Shown one piece after another: positions 10,516-24,400 of a stretch of 64,000 bases of DNA. The first letter of the stretch is position 1. The number at the start of each line of letters is the position of its first letter. This stretch comes from Acanthochlamys bracteata (Eukaryota > Streptophyta > Magnoliopsida > Pandanales > Velloziaceae): assembly GCA_019914995.1 (NCBI GenBank), contig CM034127.1, positions 10,726,001-10,790,000 of the forward strand, given 5' to 3'. The notes under the pieces are model-generated. The model saw only the letters and a list, made by a program, of their open reading frames with translations. It was not told the origin of the DNA and did not search any database. The position numbers were made by a program, and so were the translations under genes.

Positions 10516-12689
10516 AAAAATATTAATACTTATGAAATGATAACTATTTTAAATGCTAGGCCTTTTTCCGCTTTCAATGATGAATTTGAACTCTCTTTCT
10601 AGTATAACTTTTGAAACTATAATTATTATTAAGTTAGTCTTATAACATTCTAATTAACTAAATCTACTTTCTTCTTATAAATTGTGCTGTATATAATTGA
10701 GTTGATAAAATTTTGTCATTCTAATTAACTAATTAACTATTCAATTGCTTTAGACAATGCAATTGAATACACTTTATAAAGGATGTTTTATTTCATAATC
10801 TGTAACGAGTGATGATATATATCACCATGTAATGCGAGATTTAGAGTTGATCTTAATAGTTTTTTAATGTTGTCTTGTGTTGTTTTCAATTCGTAGGGAT
10901 AGTTGAGATACAAAATTATAAAAAATTTTTGGAAGCACAAGGATAAAGAAAGAGCAAAAAAAGCTCAAGTATATATTATAAAGTGTAGTGGTAAAAAAAG
11001 AGCAGCTAAATAAAAGAAAAGAGTCGCAAAATTGGATCATTGATTGAGTATATCTTATTCTTTTTTAAGTTAAATGTGCTCTTGGTTTCTTTGTGCTTTG
11101 ACAACTCCATAAGTTTGACTTCATTCATTACAATATTTGAAATAATTTGGTGAAATTTTTAAAAATTATATGTGCAGTGGGGAGATGATCCTTAAACAAA
11201 TTTATGAACATTGAATTTTAGACTTCCTTCTAATATGTTGCATATATTTTTTGAATGCGAGATTGACTTGATTTGATTACTATACAGAGCATTTTAAGGA
11301 GTTTGTAAGCGGTGTCAATTTGTTTATTATACTTACAATATTCTTTAAAGATTTTGTTTGATTAAACTATAAATAAAAATTAGTTCTATAAGAATAACTG
11401 GTGAAAAAATTGACATACTTTTAATAAATTTGCTCGAGGTCTAGCAAAATTCTAAACTTAAGATATTTAATAAATATATAATTACATGTATTTAATATCA
11501 CTTTACTATAATATAAATGATATTTTTATGATTATTATCAGCTAACTTAAATTAATTGAGATTAATTATATATTTATTAAGCCAAATTGTATATGTTGTG
11601 TATGTAAAAAAGAAAGAAATAAAAAAGTATCATTTAGCTAATAAAAAGAAGATGTGCTTATGATAAGAAAGCCACAAGGAAAGAATTAAAGAAGAATGAA
11701 ATAAAAAAAGATTGAGAATGAATTACATCACGTGAGCAGAAATAGATCTACAAATACGGGAGAAAAATTCAACAAAGACAGAGAGTTGAAATAGAGGCAG
11801 ATCTGGCATAAATCTGGATGGACTCGACACTGTCGATGGAGATTAAAATTCAGATTTACTTTTCTTGTCTCATATTTTATTTTTTATATAATTTTATTGT
11901 GTGTAATATTAACATAAGTAGATCAATTCTATTATAATCGGAGTTAGGATAAAATCATAATAAATTTGATTTATTTTGAATATTATATGATATAATGAGG
12001 ATTAGATTGTGCATTGTTAATTCTTATTTGAAAAAATCTTTAGATGTTAAATTTGTATGCATGATCAGCATTAGACTTAATATCTATATTATTTTATTAA
12101 ATTGTGTTCTTGAGAACCAATCGAAATATAATTTATGAATCACAGAATTAATAACTGTACTTAGTATTTAATGGACCAAAGTGAATATAATTATATGATT
12201 TATAATTTTGAAGAACTTTATACATCTTTAGTAATTTCTAAATAAGGAATTAGAATATCACTAGTGATAGGTGATTTTAGACTGGACCAAAATTAAAATC
12301 ATAATTAGAAATTGTATTTAAAAACTGGACCAAAGTGTTAGATACGAAATCTTCACAGTTGTCATAATCTATTCTCATATTTATTTATAAATTAAATTAA
12401 ACTTATTAGTGGTGGATTCTAAAACTACAGTAATTTGCATATTTATTTTTTCGATAACTTTTATTTTTAGCTTTCGTATACTTTTTAGAATTTACGAAAA
12501 CACAGCTTTTGATAGTTTAGTTGAATTACAGCTAACAACAATCTATGTGCAACAAACTAATTTTCTACTATATGGTAGAAGACAATCGTACACTTGCGGA
12601 ACAAATTGGAATAGAATCATTGAGTTTTTCTTAATTAGTTTTGTCTATATCACATGGTGCCCAACTAAAAAATAATTTAATTAATTTAG
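10516..12689. other. AT-rich non-coding, probably 3' non-coding part of the gypsy relic and older debris
   Basis: No open frame with recognisable protein similarity. The A/G-rich stretch about 10930-11040 (many aaagag repeats) resembles the 3' non-coding region of Athila-like elements. The rest is low-complexity AT-rich sequence. The phrase ggaccaaagt occurs twice (12173-12182, 12325-12334) with related flanks, hinting at old LTR material. Confidence 0.4.
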
Positions 12690-12880
12690 AGATGAAGCAG
12701 CAACTCGCCTTAAGTTGGCCAAAAATAGATCTGATTTGGTGGGCTATTATATCACTTAATAATTCCACATTGGTTGGATCCTAAAATGAGTATGTGCTTA
12801 TATGTTGTAGATGCTAATTCTTAAATAGTTGGTCAATCTCTTTTAGTGTTGAAATCCGGTTTTATAATTACTGCAAAAAC
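12690..12880 (+). repeat. Dispersed repeat, copy 1
   Basis: It aligns by eye over about 180 bp with 38506-38690 in the same orientation. Shared landmarks are the (c/t)ccacatt(a/g)gttggat and agatgctaat motifs, then taagtggttgg / aaatagttgg. Similarity is roughly 70 percent. It may be part of an LTR, TRIM or other non-autonomous element; the termini were not found. Confidence 0.6.
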
Positions 12881-13439
12881 AGTTTTATGTTGAAAATTCT
12901 TTGGATAAATTATTACTGTATTGTGTTGTTTGATGTTAAATATTGAATGAAATATTTGGCTAAGTTTGTAATTATTTTTTAATAAAATATATAATGATTA
13001 AATTATCATTAGATATACAATAATTAATATAATATAAAATTTTGAATTCTTGTTATATTCTTTATTTTTTAAGTTAATATATGTTATAACATAATAAATT
13101 TATACATATTTTCTTATACTAATATTTATAAATCTATTAGTAAATATATTATTATTAAAAATGAATTATTAATTTGAATAATATTTCATATAAAAATTAA
13201 TACTTTTTAATAATATTTTTTAAATTATTAAATTTAATATAATCATAATTATAATTTACAAATATATTTAGAAAATGAGATTAACTTGATTCTACTGAAT
13301 CAAGCCTATAGACTTAGAACACAACAATATGATTGAACTATTTCAATATATATTTGCACTTTCTAAACTTTTCAACATAATTATAATTTTAAATTACAAA
13401 GCACAACACTATCAGTAACAATTACAAAGTATATTAGCT

Positions 13440-13850
13440 AGTTCAAATACAATCAAAATACATTAGCTAGTCAAAAAATTAATTTTTGGTTCCATTCTTA
13501 GTGACAAAGAGCATTTCAACACCGTTCTCAAATGACAAAAAAGTTTTATATTTCCATGCAACGTAGGCAGATCCTTGAAAGTTATGTTTCCTTTAATTAA
13601 TGGATCAACCATCTTTTTTCCAAAAATATGAAGTCAAGTAGGCATGAATTTGATCAAATTGCCGGACACTAGCCCCCTTTGTTATTGGAACTTGCATTAC
13701 AAGCAATTAAAAAGTGACTGAAATTAGAAATTTAACATATGCACGCATCACAAACTCTAGTGTTTAAAGATAGTATTATACCTGTCGAAAGCCTTCTTTC
13801 CTGTTTAGTAGCTCCGCCAAAAGCACTTCAAAGTGATAGATGTCATCTGT
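13440..13850 (-). pseudogene. Possible relic of a protein-kinase-like gene
   Basis: Two minus-strand blocks look coding. About 13846-13782 reads TDDIYHFEVLLAELLNRK and ends at a GT donor; it resembles the D-(V/I)-Y-x-F-x-x-x-L-x-E region of plant receptor-like kinases. About 13620-13468 reads MVDPLIKGNITFKDLP and onward to a stop; MVDPL is also found downstream in such kinases. The pieces are short, Gly of the DxYxFG motif is replaced by Glu, and no other kinase motif was found. Treat as tentative. Confidence 0.25.
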
Positions 13851-14671
13851 TTGCGAAAAATCTTATTCAAAAATCACACAACCAGATTGCAAAGATGCAT
13901 TTCTGAAAATCTGTTTATGCTAAAATTGCAGCACAAGGATCACCGAAATAGCGAGAACGATCGCGGCCGGAGGAAGAGGAGCGAGATTGAGAGCGGCGAG
14001 AAATGAGTGAAGAGGAAAAAAAAGATCCGATTAGAAATGTGTGTATGTTTTGTAATTTTGCTTACTGGCAAAGTAGATACATTCTCAGCTACAAAAATCC
14101 CATTCTGCTTTCTCATAAAGTTTCGATTCGAAGTTTTTTTTAGTGTAGAAAGCCGCCAAAAGCTGCTTCAAACGAGCGCATTCAAACAGCTTTTCTACAA
14201 TTTTGTGCTTTTCTCGTACTTACTAAAAAGCACCACAAAAGCACAGGCATTTACCCTCTCAGAAAGATAACAGAGAAACAAAAAGTTGAACCAAACAAAA
14301 CCAGTTCCGTTTACATTTGGCCAAAAAAAGTCAACACCTACCCGTCCTCCTTTCTCTCTCTATTTTTCCACGTTTTGATATCTTTACTGAAAACCCTTAA
14401 AAAATAAATTTATTGAAAATAATAAATATTTTAAATTTAAAGAAAGAGTAATATATATACAAATAAGCTTTTTACAGTTTTTAAATTTTAATAAAATTTA
14501 TGAACTATTATAAAAATTTTATTAAAATATAACTTATTTATTTAGAATGATAAACATTTAAGCAAAGTTCTATCATACGTCCCCTTACTTTTGCTGGAAT
14601 TCTTTTGGTTCACTGATCTTTCTCTCTAGAAGGTATGCTACATGGTAGAAGTATTGATTTAGAACTAAAGA
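13851..14671. other. Upstream region of the kinase gene
   Basis: Contains a short GC-richer patch (13960-14000), AT-rich MITE-like sequence (14400-14560) and the presumed promoter/5' UTR of the kinase gene. No TATA element or gene could be assigned with confidence. Confidence 0.4.
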
Positions 14672-17246
14672 ATGGGTAGCTGCTGTAGTTCTCTCTTTGA
14701 TATTGGTAGTTCCAGCCTAGACAGGTCTCTCGCTTCCGCTCCAGGTATTTTTTAGCTCTAATTACAAGCATTCGATTCTATAAAACAACTATTTTCATGT
14801 TTCTTTTCTTGTTTCAGTTAGTTATTTGCTTTTTCTACTTACAATGTATATTTTCTTTTTTTTTTATTCTCGTTTTTATAGATCTGATCCTCTGCCTTAT
14901 TCATTTCTGTTAGTCTGAAATTAGCCACTTCTTGTAGTCCAATTTCCAAAATTTTCAGTATACGATTTTTCGGTTTCTAGACATGCTAGTTAGTTGATGA
15001 AATCAATTGTACACCCTAATCTATAAGCTAAAACTTCATAGTTTTCATTTTGGTGGTTCATTAACCGCAAGATACACTTTTCTATCTGTTTCTTATGGCA
15101 TTCTTTAGTTTGAGAAATGTATGAATAAAGTCTTTAATTAATAATATATAATCTCTTCAAAAGTTTTATTAGAAAATGTTAGTTGCACATGATAAAAATT
15201 TCTTTTGTTTGCACTAATAGGAGGGAGTATAACTAACAACAGATACGGGGAATCAACTGCTAGCAGCGTTAGCGTAGATGAAAAGAACCCAGGCGGAGAG
15301 GTTCTGCAAGCACCAAGTCTTCACATCTTTACATTTTCTGAGTTGAGGAAGGCAACTGGAAACTTCCAGTCACCTATCGGGGATGGAGGATTTGGAATGG
15401 TGTACAAAGGGTGGATTGATGAGAAAACGCTCAAACCAACAATCAGAGGGGTTGGTATGGCAATTGCGGTGAAAAGATTGCATCCAGACAGTGGGCCTGG
15501 ATTGGAGGCACTCAAGGTGATTGCTAATGCATTTAGATTTCACAAGCTTAACAACTTATTTCATGATGGTCTTTCCATTTATTTGATTTTCGTTATAGAG
15601 GTTGTTTTTTCTCCCAGAGATTGAAAGTTCATAGAATTTTATCATCAGCCAATTTCTTGCCTGCTAAATTGTGTCTGGAACATATGAAAGATAGTCTGAC
15701 CTGTATACTTTGAATGATTCTTTTTCTCTATGTTGGTTTATTCCCTTCTATCAGCGTAATGCTGAAGCTTGAGCTTCCTGACATCTAATGTTTCACTCTG
15801 CTCGTTTGTTTCCCTTATTTTATTTTTAATCCTGTAGAAAGAAGTGAATTTTCTGGGAAGGTTTTCACACCCAAACCTGGTCAAGCTTTTAGGATATTGC
15901 TTGGAGAACAGGGCACGTATCCTTGTTTACGAGTTCTTGACGGGTGGGAGTCTAGACAGATATCTATATGGACGTAAGTTCAGAATCAAAGGCTCATATA
16001 TTTGTTTTGCTAACAGTTACAAATATGAAAACTAGCCTATGTTCTATTTTGAGGTTAGCCAATATGAAAGCCAGTTTGTAATATGAATTCTGGGTTCAAT
16101 ACACATATGTTACCCATGTTCTCATTTTTTTTATATGGATTGCACTTTTAGGAGCTGCTTTAATGGAACCACTGTCATGGAGCTGCAGGCTGAAGATAGC
16201 CTTAGGTGCTGCCCGTGGTCTTGAGTTTCTACATTGTGGCCAAGATATAGTTGTTATTCACCGTGATTTGAAAGCCTCAAATATATTGTTGGATTCAGTA
16301 ATTTTCCTTCAGCCTCTAGCATTCTTATTCATGACATGTTTTGTCCTAAAGATTTAATCTGGTACTTTTCTGTTTGCTGTTTGTTAGAACTTCAAACCAA
16401 AGCTTTCAGACTTTGGACTTGCTGAATCTGGGCCTACTGGTGATAGGACTCATGTGTCCACAGAAGTTGTGGGAGGAACTTATGGTTATGCAGCTCCAGA
16501 GTATATCGCCACTGGTATGTCTCGTTTCAAGCTCTATTTGCTTCCTATACATGAGCATATCTTTTGTGGCAGACAGCAATTTTATCTATTAAGAGCAGGG
16601 TTGCTTCCATATATATATTTATCAGGAGCATGTAATTATTCAATATATACTGTGTTGGCGGTAAGGACTTGCTACCAAACCTAGATGGATTGCTCTGTGA
16701 GATAAGTCGTCTTTGATTGGCGAATTTAAAAGTAAAGAAATTTCAACAATTTGTATAAGTTATATAAGAAAAGACTCTAAACTCTGATGAATCATCAAGA
16801 TGGAGAGGAAGTTACATATGGTGGAAACGCTTCCATAATAACATGAATGTTAAACATTTCATTGCTGTTGTTGGTGTCTAAACCCTGCATAGTAGAATTT
16901 ACAATAATCATGAAGTAATGAAAATTCTTCATCTCAATCAGGACACCTGTATGTGAAAAGCGATGTTTATGGCTTTGGTGTAATTCTGCTGGAAATTCTT
17001 ACTGGTCTGAAAGCATTTGACCGAAATCGTCCAAGAGGGCAAGAGCATCTGGTGAACTGGGCAAAACCATTACTATCAGATCGCAGTAAGCTCTCTAGAC
17101 TGATTGATTCCCGGCTTGGCGGACAGTGGCCTACAAAAGGTGCTTACGTGGCTGCCAAGCTAACATTGAGGTGCATAGCAGGGAAACCAAATAATCGGCC
17201 ACTGATGTCGGAAGTTGTCCAGGCTCTAGAGCAAATTAGTACTTGA
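14672..17246 (+). CDS. Receptor-like cytoplasmic kinase (RLCK VII type), membrane-anchored
   Basis: Six exons: 14672-14744, 15221-15516, 15838-15973, 16152-16297, 16388-16514, 16942-17246; all junctions GT-AG and in phase; 361 codons including TGA. The N-terminus MGSCCSS has Gly2 for N-myristoylation and Cys4/Cys5 for palmitoylation, predicting attachment to the inner plasma membrane; no signal peptide or transmembrane segment. The kinase domain is complete: glycine loop [11 protein letters not shown] (78-88), ATP-binding Lys109 in AVKRL, alpha-C Glu125, HRDLKASN with catalytic Asp207, DFG Asp225, activation segment [13 protein letters not shown], and [18 protein letters not shown] kinases phosphorylate Ser/Thr downstream of receptor kinases, often in immunity or development. 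The specific partner is unknown. It differs from many relatives in having GLEALKKEV where GHREWLAEV is usual. Confidence 0.93.
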
Positions 17247-17476
17247 AAGGGAAATTCACGGAAGATAATATTCACTGAAGGTAGCTGCACGTTTACATGT
17301 GAAATTTTTGTGACCAGAATTTCAAAGCTAATTCCTCAAGAAAAGATTTCCAAACCTAACTGGTACAATGTGAGAGATGGAAGCCTTGTTCGGATTTATC
17401 CTATTATATCTTGAGAAGTTCGTGTGCATTTTTGATCTACCAAACCAAATAATGTTCATGCTCACGTTCAGTATTT

Positions 17477-17735
17477 GGGCGTGTTTCAAATACTCCGTAA
17501 CTGAGTTACGTGAAAGTGAAATTAGGAAGTAGAGTTTAGTTTTTATGTTTTAATTGATTATTGAAGTGGGTTGAAAGTGAATGTAAAAAGAGAAATATAG
17601 TAAAATTTGAGTTCCACTTGTATAGAACTAGGAACTCGAGTTCTTAATTCTATTTATAATTGAAACAAAAAAAAGTGAGTGGAATTCTAATTCTGGCGGG
17701 AGAAAGTGGAGTTCTACCTAATTTGAAACAAGCCC
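17477..17735. repeat. MITE with 15-bp terminal inverted repeats
   Basis: The left end gggcgtgtttcaaat (17477-17491) matches the reverse complement of the right end atttgaaacaagccc (17721-17735) at 14 of 15 positions. The element is 259 bp, AT-rich and non-coding, and lies about 230 bp past the kinase stop codon. No clean target-site duplication was seen. It may form part of the kinase's 3' flank. Confidence 0.7.
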
Positions 17736-20700
17736 TTTATATTATTTAGTCTGCTAAAACAGTTGGCTTACCAAGTTTACGTAAAAATTCTTCTTATCTC
17801 ATATTGTGAAAAATAAATGTTCTGTATAACCTATTTCAGACTAAACGAGCTTTTGAATAGTTCATTTCTTGTGGGATGTTTTATCTTTTTTTATCTTCCA
17901 CTCCTTATTGTTTGAAGGAATTTTCTATTTTCTGCTTTTTTTTTGTCAAATTTTTTATTGCTCGGTATTGTGCGAGTTTATGCTAATTTTTTTTCAAACA
18001 TGTAAATATATATTAGTATTTTTTGGATTATTATTTTATCAAAATTTTTCACATTATGCATTTATACGTTGTAAGATTATATGTTTTTAAGAGAAAGAAA
18101 AAAACAAGATTGAGAAATTAGATCTCATAGATAAAATAAATAGAGAAATTTCAAAAATATTTTGCTAAAAATATTTAATGTACAGATCAAAGAAATTTAT
18201 TTTGAATTTTTTTTAAAAATAACTTTATATAAAGAAAAGTTATAAAAACATCCATATTTATCATGATGTTAAGTTGATTTGGAGTTTTTCAAATGACAAC
18301 AAAACAACGGCAATACAAGTATCAAAGAAATAACTTGATAACAAAATTAAGGACGCAATCGCATAACCTTAGCAAATCAGAGTTTTTCTTTGAAAGTTGA
18401 AACCAAAATGTCAAGCACAATTTTTATTTTTATTGTTTTTTCTTCTAAACTGATTTTAATGATCTCATTCTTATGTGAGCTCATTTATAATATTAAGGAA
18501 AGTTAAATAAAAAAAAGACTGTTACTTGGACTAGTGACATAAAAGATTCAATATACTGCAGCTTCTCTTTCCGATCACTAGTCAATAATTCAATACAAAT
18601 GAAAGTCAATTTGTGGAAGTGTTGATGTTATAGCAAATGATTTGAAAGTGCTCGTGACAAGAATATTTTTTCAAACAAAAAGTACATTAAAATTTTTTTA
18701 AAAATAAGCTTAATTTTTTGGACTAAAAAAGTAATATACAGTATGTATATATAATTATATAATATATAATTTATCTATATTTTAAATTTTAAAATATTTT
18801 TTATAAATATTATAAAAATTTATTTAAAATGTGAGAACTTTTGGGAACAAAAAAGTAATAACATAGCACTATCAAACACTCCAAAAATTCAAGGACATAT
18901 GCTTCTTTTACTTGCATTAAAATAAATTTTTGTTCGAAAAAGGAGTCATAGTAATGCATTAAGATTTCGGTAGTGTTTGGAAGAATTTTACTTGAAAATT
19001 CTTAATCTCAGATTTGTGACAAGTGTTTGTCTTATCGAAACCTTTAATCAGTACTCGTTCAATTTCAATATAAGATGTCTTCGTATTCTTTCCTTTAATC
19101 TTCTTTTGAAATCAGTATTAGTAATTAGGCTCGTCTTCTTTTCAAAATAAAGGGAGAAGATTGTCTTCTTTGTAAAAAGCAATGCATACGTAATACGTTT
19201 AAACTGATCAGAATCACGTTAAAAATTAAAAATTGATTGCTTTTATTAGACGAATATCTGTATGAATAGTTTAAAAATTGATCAATAGCTAGCTAATTAC
19301 AGGAAGCCGGTTAACTTCAAATCGGAGTTAATATCCTCAGGCGGAATAATCTTACAGCTTGAAGATGTACACTCGCTTGTATAGATTGTCTTGGAGTAGC
19401 AGAATCATAAGTTACAAATTTTATGGCATCGTATCCATGACGCTATTTTGCGTACAAAACTTTGTTGTGTGTTCATTTTGCAGAGGAACAAACAAACTAA
19501 ACTAATTGGCTATCTCTATTGCTATGCTTCATAAGATATACTTCATTAGTATCTTGTCACTAACACGTCTGAAAAATGTTATTCATAGTACATGTTATGG
19601 AGAATTTAAAATAGCATAGAAGACATAAATATATGACCATACATGCTCCATTGCTGCTCTGATGAAAGACTGTAGTCCTTCTTGGCCATGTCTAGTTGAA
19701 GTTAGCTACAAACTAATAGTTTGTGCAAATGGTTTTAGTTAATTATATGTGATATGATCAGAAGAGTTTGTATTTAGTGTTCATGTTATTTGCATGGAAA
19801 TGGAGATGAAAATAACTGGGAACTTCGCTTACTGGTAATGCAATTGGAATTGGAGAATAACAACAAGCCATGGAAAGCCCACTATTTCAAGTTGAAGCCG
19901 ATTAAAATGTTCTCAACTTACAATTATGAACAATTAGATTCAGCTGTTATCTGGCCCATATACAGATTTATTGCTCAGGAATTTTTTTTGTATTTTATAA
20001 TTTTGGGAAGGAATCGACGAACTTTGTTGTCGCGTACTGCTGCCATCTCCCGCCGCATCAGTTGCGGAGTTTGTAGGAAGAGTGAAGATAGTAGTGAAAC
20101 ATAAGTTACCGCTTATTGATATCTTTTGCTCTTTTATAAATGGCGCACTGCTCTAATTTCGATTTGAACATATTTGAAAATGGCAAATGACTGCGGGATC
20201 CGGGTATCTTTTAGAAACATGCAATCGTCATTTTAACGCAACAATCGATATAATAACAGACGCGAATTGCAAATTTGCAAAATTTAAAAGCACGACTTGT
20301 ATGGTTGTTGAATGTTTTGGTTGTGATGGAGACGTGATTAATAGTGGTGTTTTATGATTGTAGGTACTCCATTAATTCACTAATTGTCGGTCCCTTATCC
20401 CTTTCCTTGTGTAGCTAGGATTGCAACTGGTATATAAAATTTTGCAACCTAGTTGGCCACGTAGTAGCTCACAGTTTTTTGTGGATACAAGAAAATTGAT
20501 CTCAAAGTGTTCAACTACTTTTTGTTCTAGATACAATAATAGTAATGGAATGAACAAGCTTTTGAAGAGGATTTATAAGTCACCCAACTTTAAAATTGCC
20601 AAGTGTGAATCATGAGTTTTGGATTTAGAGAAGTCAAAAAATGTCCATATCATGTTTGCCATCACTTCATATCTTTTGCTTTGTGCTATGCAAAACATGG

Positions 20701-21204
20701 ATTAATTTTGCTTTGTGTTATGACTTCATTCGATGAGTTCCAACTAATCCGACATCTTCTGAGGATACTACTGTAACTGGTAGTTCGTTAGCAGAGTAAA
20801 ACATGATTAATATTATGAATGCTGATAAAATATATCTTTTTTCTATACAAACCAATTTGTGGTCACCTTTCTTATCATCATATTTGAACACATCAATGAG
20901 AAAATAAATATGTAATTGAGACCAACAACAACAAACAAAATTGCGCCTGATTAAATGCGAACTACTTTGTGCTTTTATCACAATTCGAACAGCATTATTG
21001 TGATCATCTAGTCGTAATCATTTGATTTGACCTGCTAGTTAAAAGTCAAAACTCTACATTAATTTTGGGTCCCAACATTATTTAGAGGATCATGTAAATC
21101 ACACTAGCAAGATTATCAATTTTTTTTTATCTGTGCGAGTGGTAGCAATCTTTTTTTTCTTTTTTGTTCCATTATTATTATTTGAATTGGTTGAGATCAT
21201 ATTA

Positions 21205-21422
21205 TGTTTGAGAGTGATTGTTAAAAAAATATTTAAATAAAATATCTTTTATTTTATTTTAAAAAATAAATTTTTTTAATCTTAAAATATAATAATAAAT
21301 AATAATAGTTTTTTAGTTTTTAAATTTTAAATAAATTTTATAAAATATTATAAAAAATTTTAAAAAATAAAATTAATAATTAATAAATATTGTTTTCATA
21401 AGTTTTTCCAAATGCACCCACG
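21205..21422. repeat. MITE-like AT-rich element
   Basis: The right end aaatgcaccc, read in reverse as gggtgcattt, resembles the ends of the MITE-like elements at 44581 and 59405. The left end near gtttgagagtgattg is a weaker inverted match. The interior is nearly pure A/T with the shared aaataaattttataaaatat core. Confidence 0.4.
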
Positions 21423-24400
21423 TTAGACGCCTTCAACAATGAGCAATCCCTTCTAGTGAGGGCGTGCACTGGACCGAATCCATCAAATAATTGGTGGTGT
21501 GCAGCATTTGGTTTAGAGGTTATTATCAACATGCTTGTGCAACCCATGTGTGAACAGCAAAGCTTAAGTCGGAATAAGGACAACGGAACCTATTATGACT
21601 GATGTCAGTGCCACAAATTCCTTTTTTTCGAAGAACGGTCTCATTATTGTTCTTACAGTGCCATCTGACGCAATATCCATGCTAAGTGTGTGAATGAATG
21701 AGAAAACAGTCTTACATTAACTGTTGTTGTTGTTCTTCTTCTAGATTGGCTTCTACTGCAGCTCTTCAACGCAGCATTAAAATGAACAGGAAACCAGAAA
21801 AGACACGTACGGAAGATGGTCACCGTCTTTGTCGTTGATCGGCGCCACCGTTTCCTTAGCTGTATGAAGTATGAAAAATTTTGTTCCCTGCTGCTACTCT
21901 GGGAGAATTCACGTCTGTAGTTTTGTGCTTAGTGTTGGTTGTTGTTGCTCTTGTTGACGCCGAGTGCAATCATGGCAACGGAGGTGAAACTTTGGTTGAG
22001 CTTTTCCGTTAATCCCCACCACTGCCAAACCCACCCCATCCGGCCCACTAACTCTTTATTCTTTTAGGCCCACTATGTATTTGCTATTTCCTTTACTTAC
22101 TTTTTTGTTTTTTTTGGTGTTAACACTTAATAGTTAGTGGTGGCTTTTTCTGGAGATAGTCATGATAGCGACACAAGAAGAATAAAAGAAGAAACAAAGG
22201 AGAATCATTTAAATGATTTTCTCCACAGAGAGGAGTTGCTTTCCGTCACTATTTCATATAAAATAGCACTATCAGTAAAATGTAATGAGATTATTAAAAA
22301 TGTGGTCTAAAATTCAAAATTTAATATAAAATATAAAATTATTCAAAATTTTATAAAAATTCAGAGGTACAAATAACTTGAACATATTGTACGGATAACG
22401 TAGAAAGTCTTTTTTTACGCTCAATCTTTACACATTAATGTACTTCACATAGTCATATATAAGTATATAGACTTCAATTTATAAGCTATGTTACTATATT
22501 AGAATATTGAATTTTAATTCAAAATCTAAACAAATATTTTTAAAATTTTATAAAAATTATTAGATAAATAATGTGAAACTTAAATATCAAAAGGAAGAGA
22601 TACAAATAACCTGAACACATTGTCTACGCATCATGTGTGCAGTCTTGTCGAGACAGGAACACCCGAACGACTCACCAAGAAAGAACACCGAAGTAAGCAA
22701 TATCACCAATTAGAACCAATTTGAGAGAAGGAAAAAAGAAAACTACCTAGAGGAAAGGATACTGCTGATCCTAGTAAGTTACTTGCTGAAATTTCTTCTT
22801 AAACCATCTTTTAATGATTCTCCTCTTTGGGATGGTTTTGAATTCACTAAAATCAAATTTTTAAAATATAAAAATTTTTAGAAAAGAAATATATTTTATT
22901 AATTAACGAATAATAAAAATTATATGATGTATACTTTTATACATGTTGTAAATTATTTTATAATACTAAAAAAATTAAAAAATAAAAGTTAAATAATTAA
23001 GCACTAAAACAATCCATATGTCTTAAACGCCTATAAAAGTCGTTGGGTTTCTTTCAAGTCTTTTTGAGCAATCGCAGAGTGCAGACTGCTATCGCCTTAT
23101 TTAGTTATTTGTCCCGCGTTCACACATTATTTTGCTTTCTTCTTTTGGGGTGAGTGATATATAGATTTTCGAAAGCAGCTTACTTGAAGTGAAAGTAACC
23201 AAAATTTTTTTCTAGTATTTGCGTAGTACATACTTAGCTCATAAATCGCGAACGGCCTACATTTTATATCTCATATGATTATGAGTAATAATTTCGAGCT
23301 TCCTGGCAGTTGGTTGGCATTAAAAAGTTCGAATTTATTCAAAATTCATAGTTGGGTCATGCATATAAGCGAATTAATTATTAAGGTCGACCTAATAAGA
23401 TTGAGGTAAGTAAATTCGTAATAATCTTCATAGACTAATTTATTTTAATTGGTACAAAAGTTTCACGTACTCGTTGCCTCAGCGAAGAACTATTATGGGA
23501 GAGAGAATAAAAAGCATCATCATTTAAAGGATGATAGGCGCCGTCGGCATGCAAAAGTTATATTCCATGGCTTGTTTGATCACTTCTCCTGAGTTGTTTA
23601 TTCAGAAACCTTTCACTCATGTGCAATTGAACAACATAACATAAGAACTTAGTTAAACTAGGCCTAATTAACTAATGCCTTTCTAAATTCTAATTTGATC
23701 GTTGCATTCATTTGAGTCTTAAAAGTTGGCACCGTACATATTGGGCATCCAAATTAAACTAAACTTAAATTAGTAATGTGTATAATTTGATAGGTCTGAA
23801 TAAAAGACGAATTAATTTGATAAATTAGAAACGAATTAGTAGCAAACAAATTTAAAATAATATCAAAATAAAAAATAGAGTGGTTAATTTGGAGGTGAAT
23901 CAGTTTATTTTGTATTGCACCAAATGAAATTTCATTTCATAGTTTTAATAGTTTACATTTTTTACTAGTTTTATATTGACTGAGTAATAAAATATACACG
24001 TACTTATAAATGAAAAATATTAATTTTTAAAAAATTGATTAATACTTTTAGTATGTGATTTGATTCTACAGAACTATTTGCTTTGTAAGTAGTCTCCGTT
24101 ACAATTTTCTAGTTAGTAGATTTATCTTTTCTGTTAAAGCGTAATATTCTTTTGTACTAGTTATCACTAGTGTCACTTTGTGAGTATGTTGATGTGATGA
24201 TAACAACCCTAATCACAATGCTTTTAGCATGTTGATTAAATGATTAACCCCAAATGGTTAAAGATATTGGTATGACATTCTTAATAATCACTCGTACTAA
24301 TTAAAGAGAGCATCTTGGCAAGTCCCATGTAAGGACTACTAGGAAGTTTTTACTATTTTGTCAATGAAGTTTGTAGCTTATTTTATCTTGAATAATGAAA

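Noticed and set aside
12640..12672. tggtgcccaact as a possible gypsy primer-binding site with a gag-like frame nearby
   Set aside because: The match to known PBS sequences is short, there is no LTR boundary beside it, and the frames are full of stops.
14007..14270. 87-codon open frame upstream of the kinase gene
   Set aside because: No family resemblance, and it overlaps presumed promoter sequence.
19790..20104. 104-codon open frame in the gene-poor region
   Set aside because: It starts at a non-ATG codon, has no recognisable domain and no splice-linked partners.
21383..21600. Plus-strand open frame with Cys/Trp content (CTGPNPSNNWWCAAFG)
   Set aside because: No upstream ATG in frame and no signal peptide, so it cannot be supported as a secreted peptide gene.
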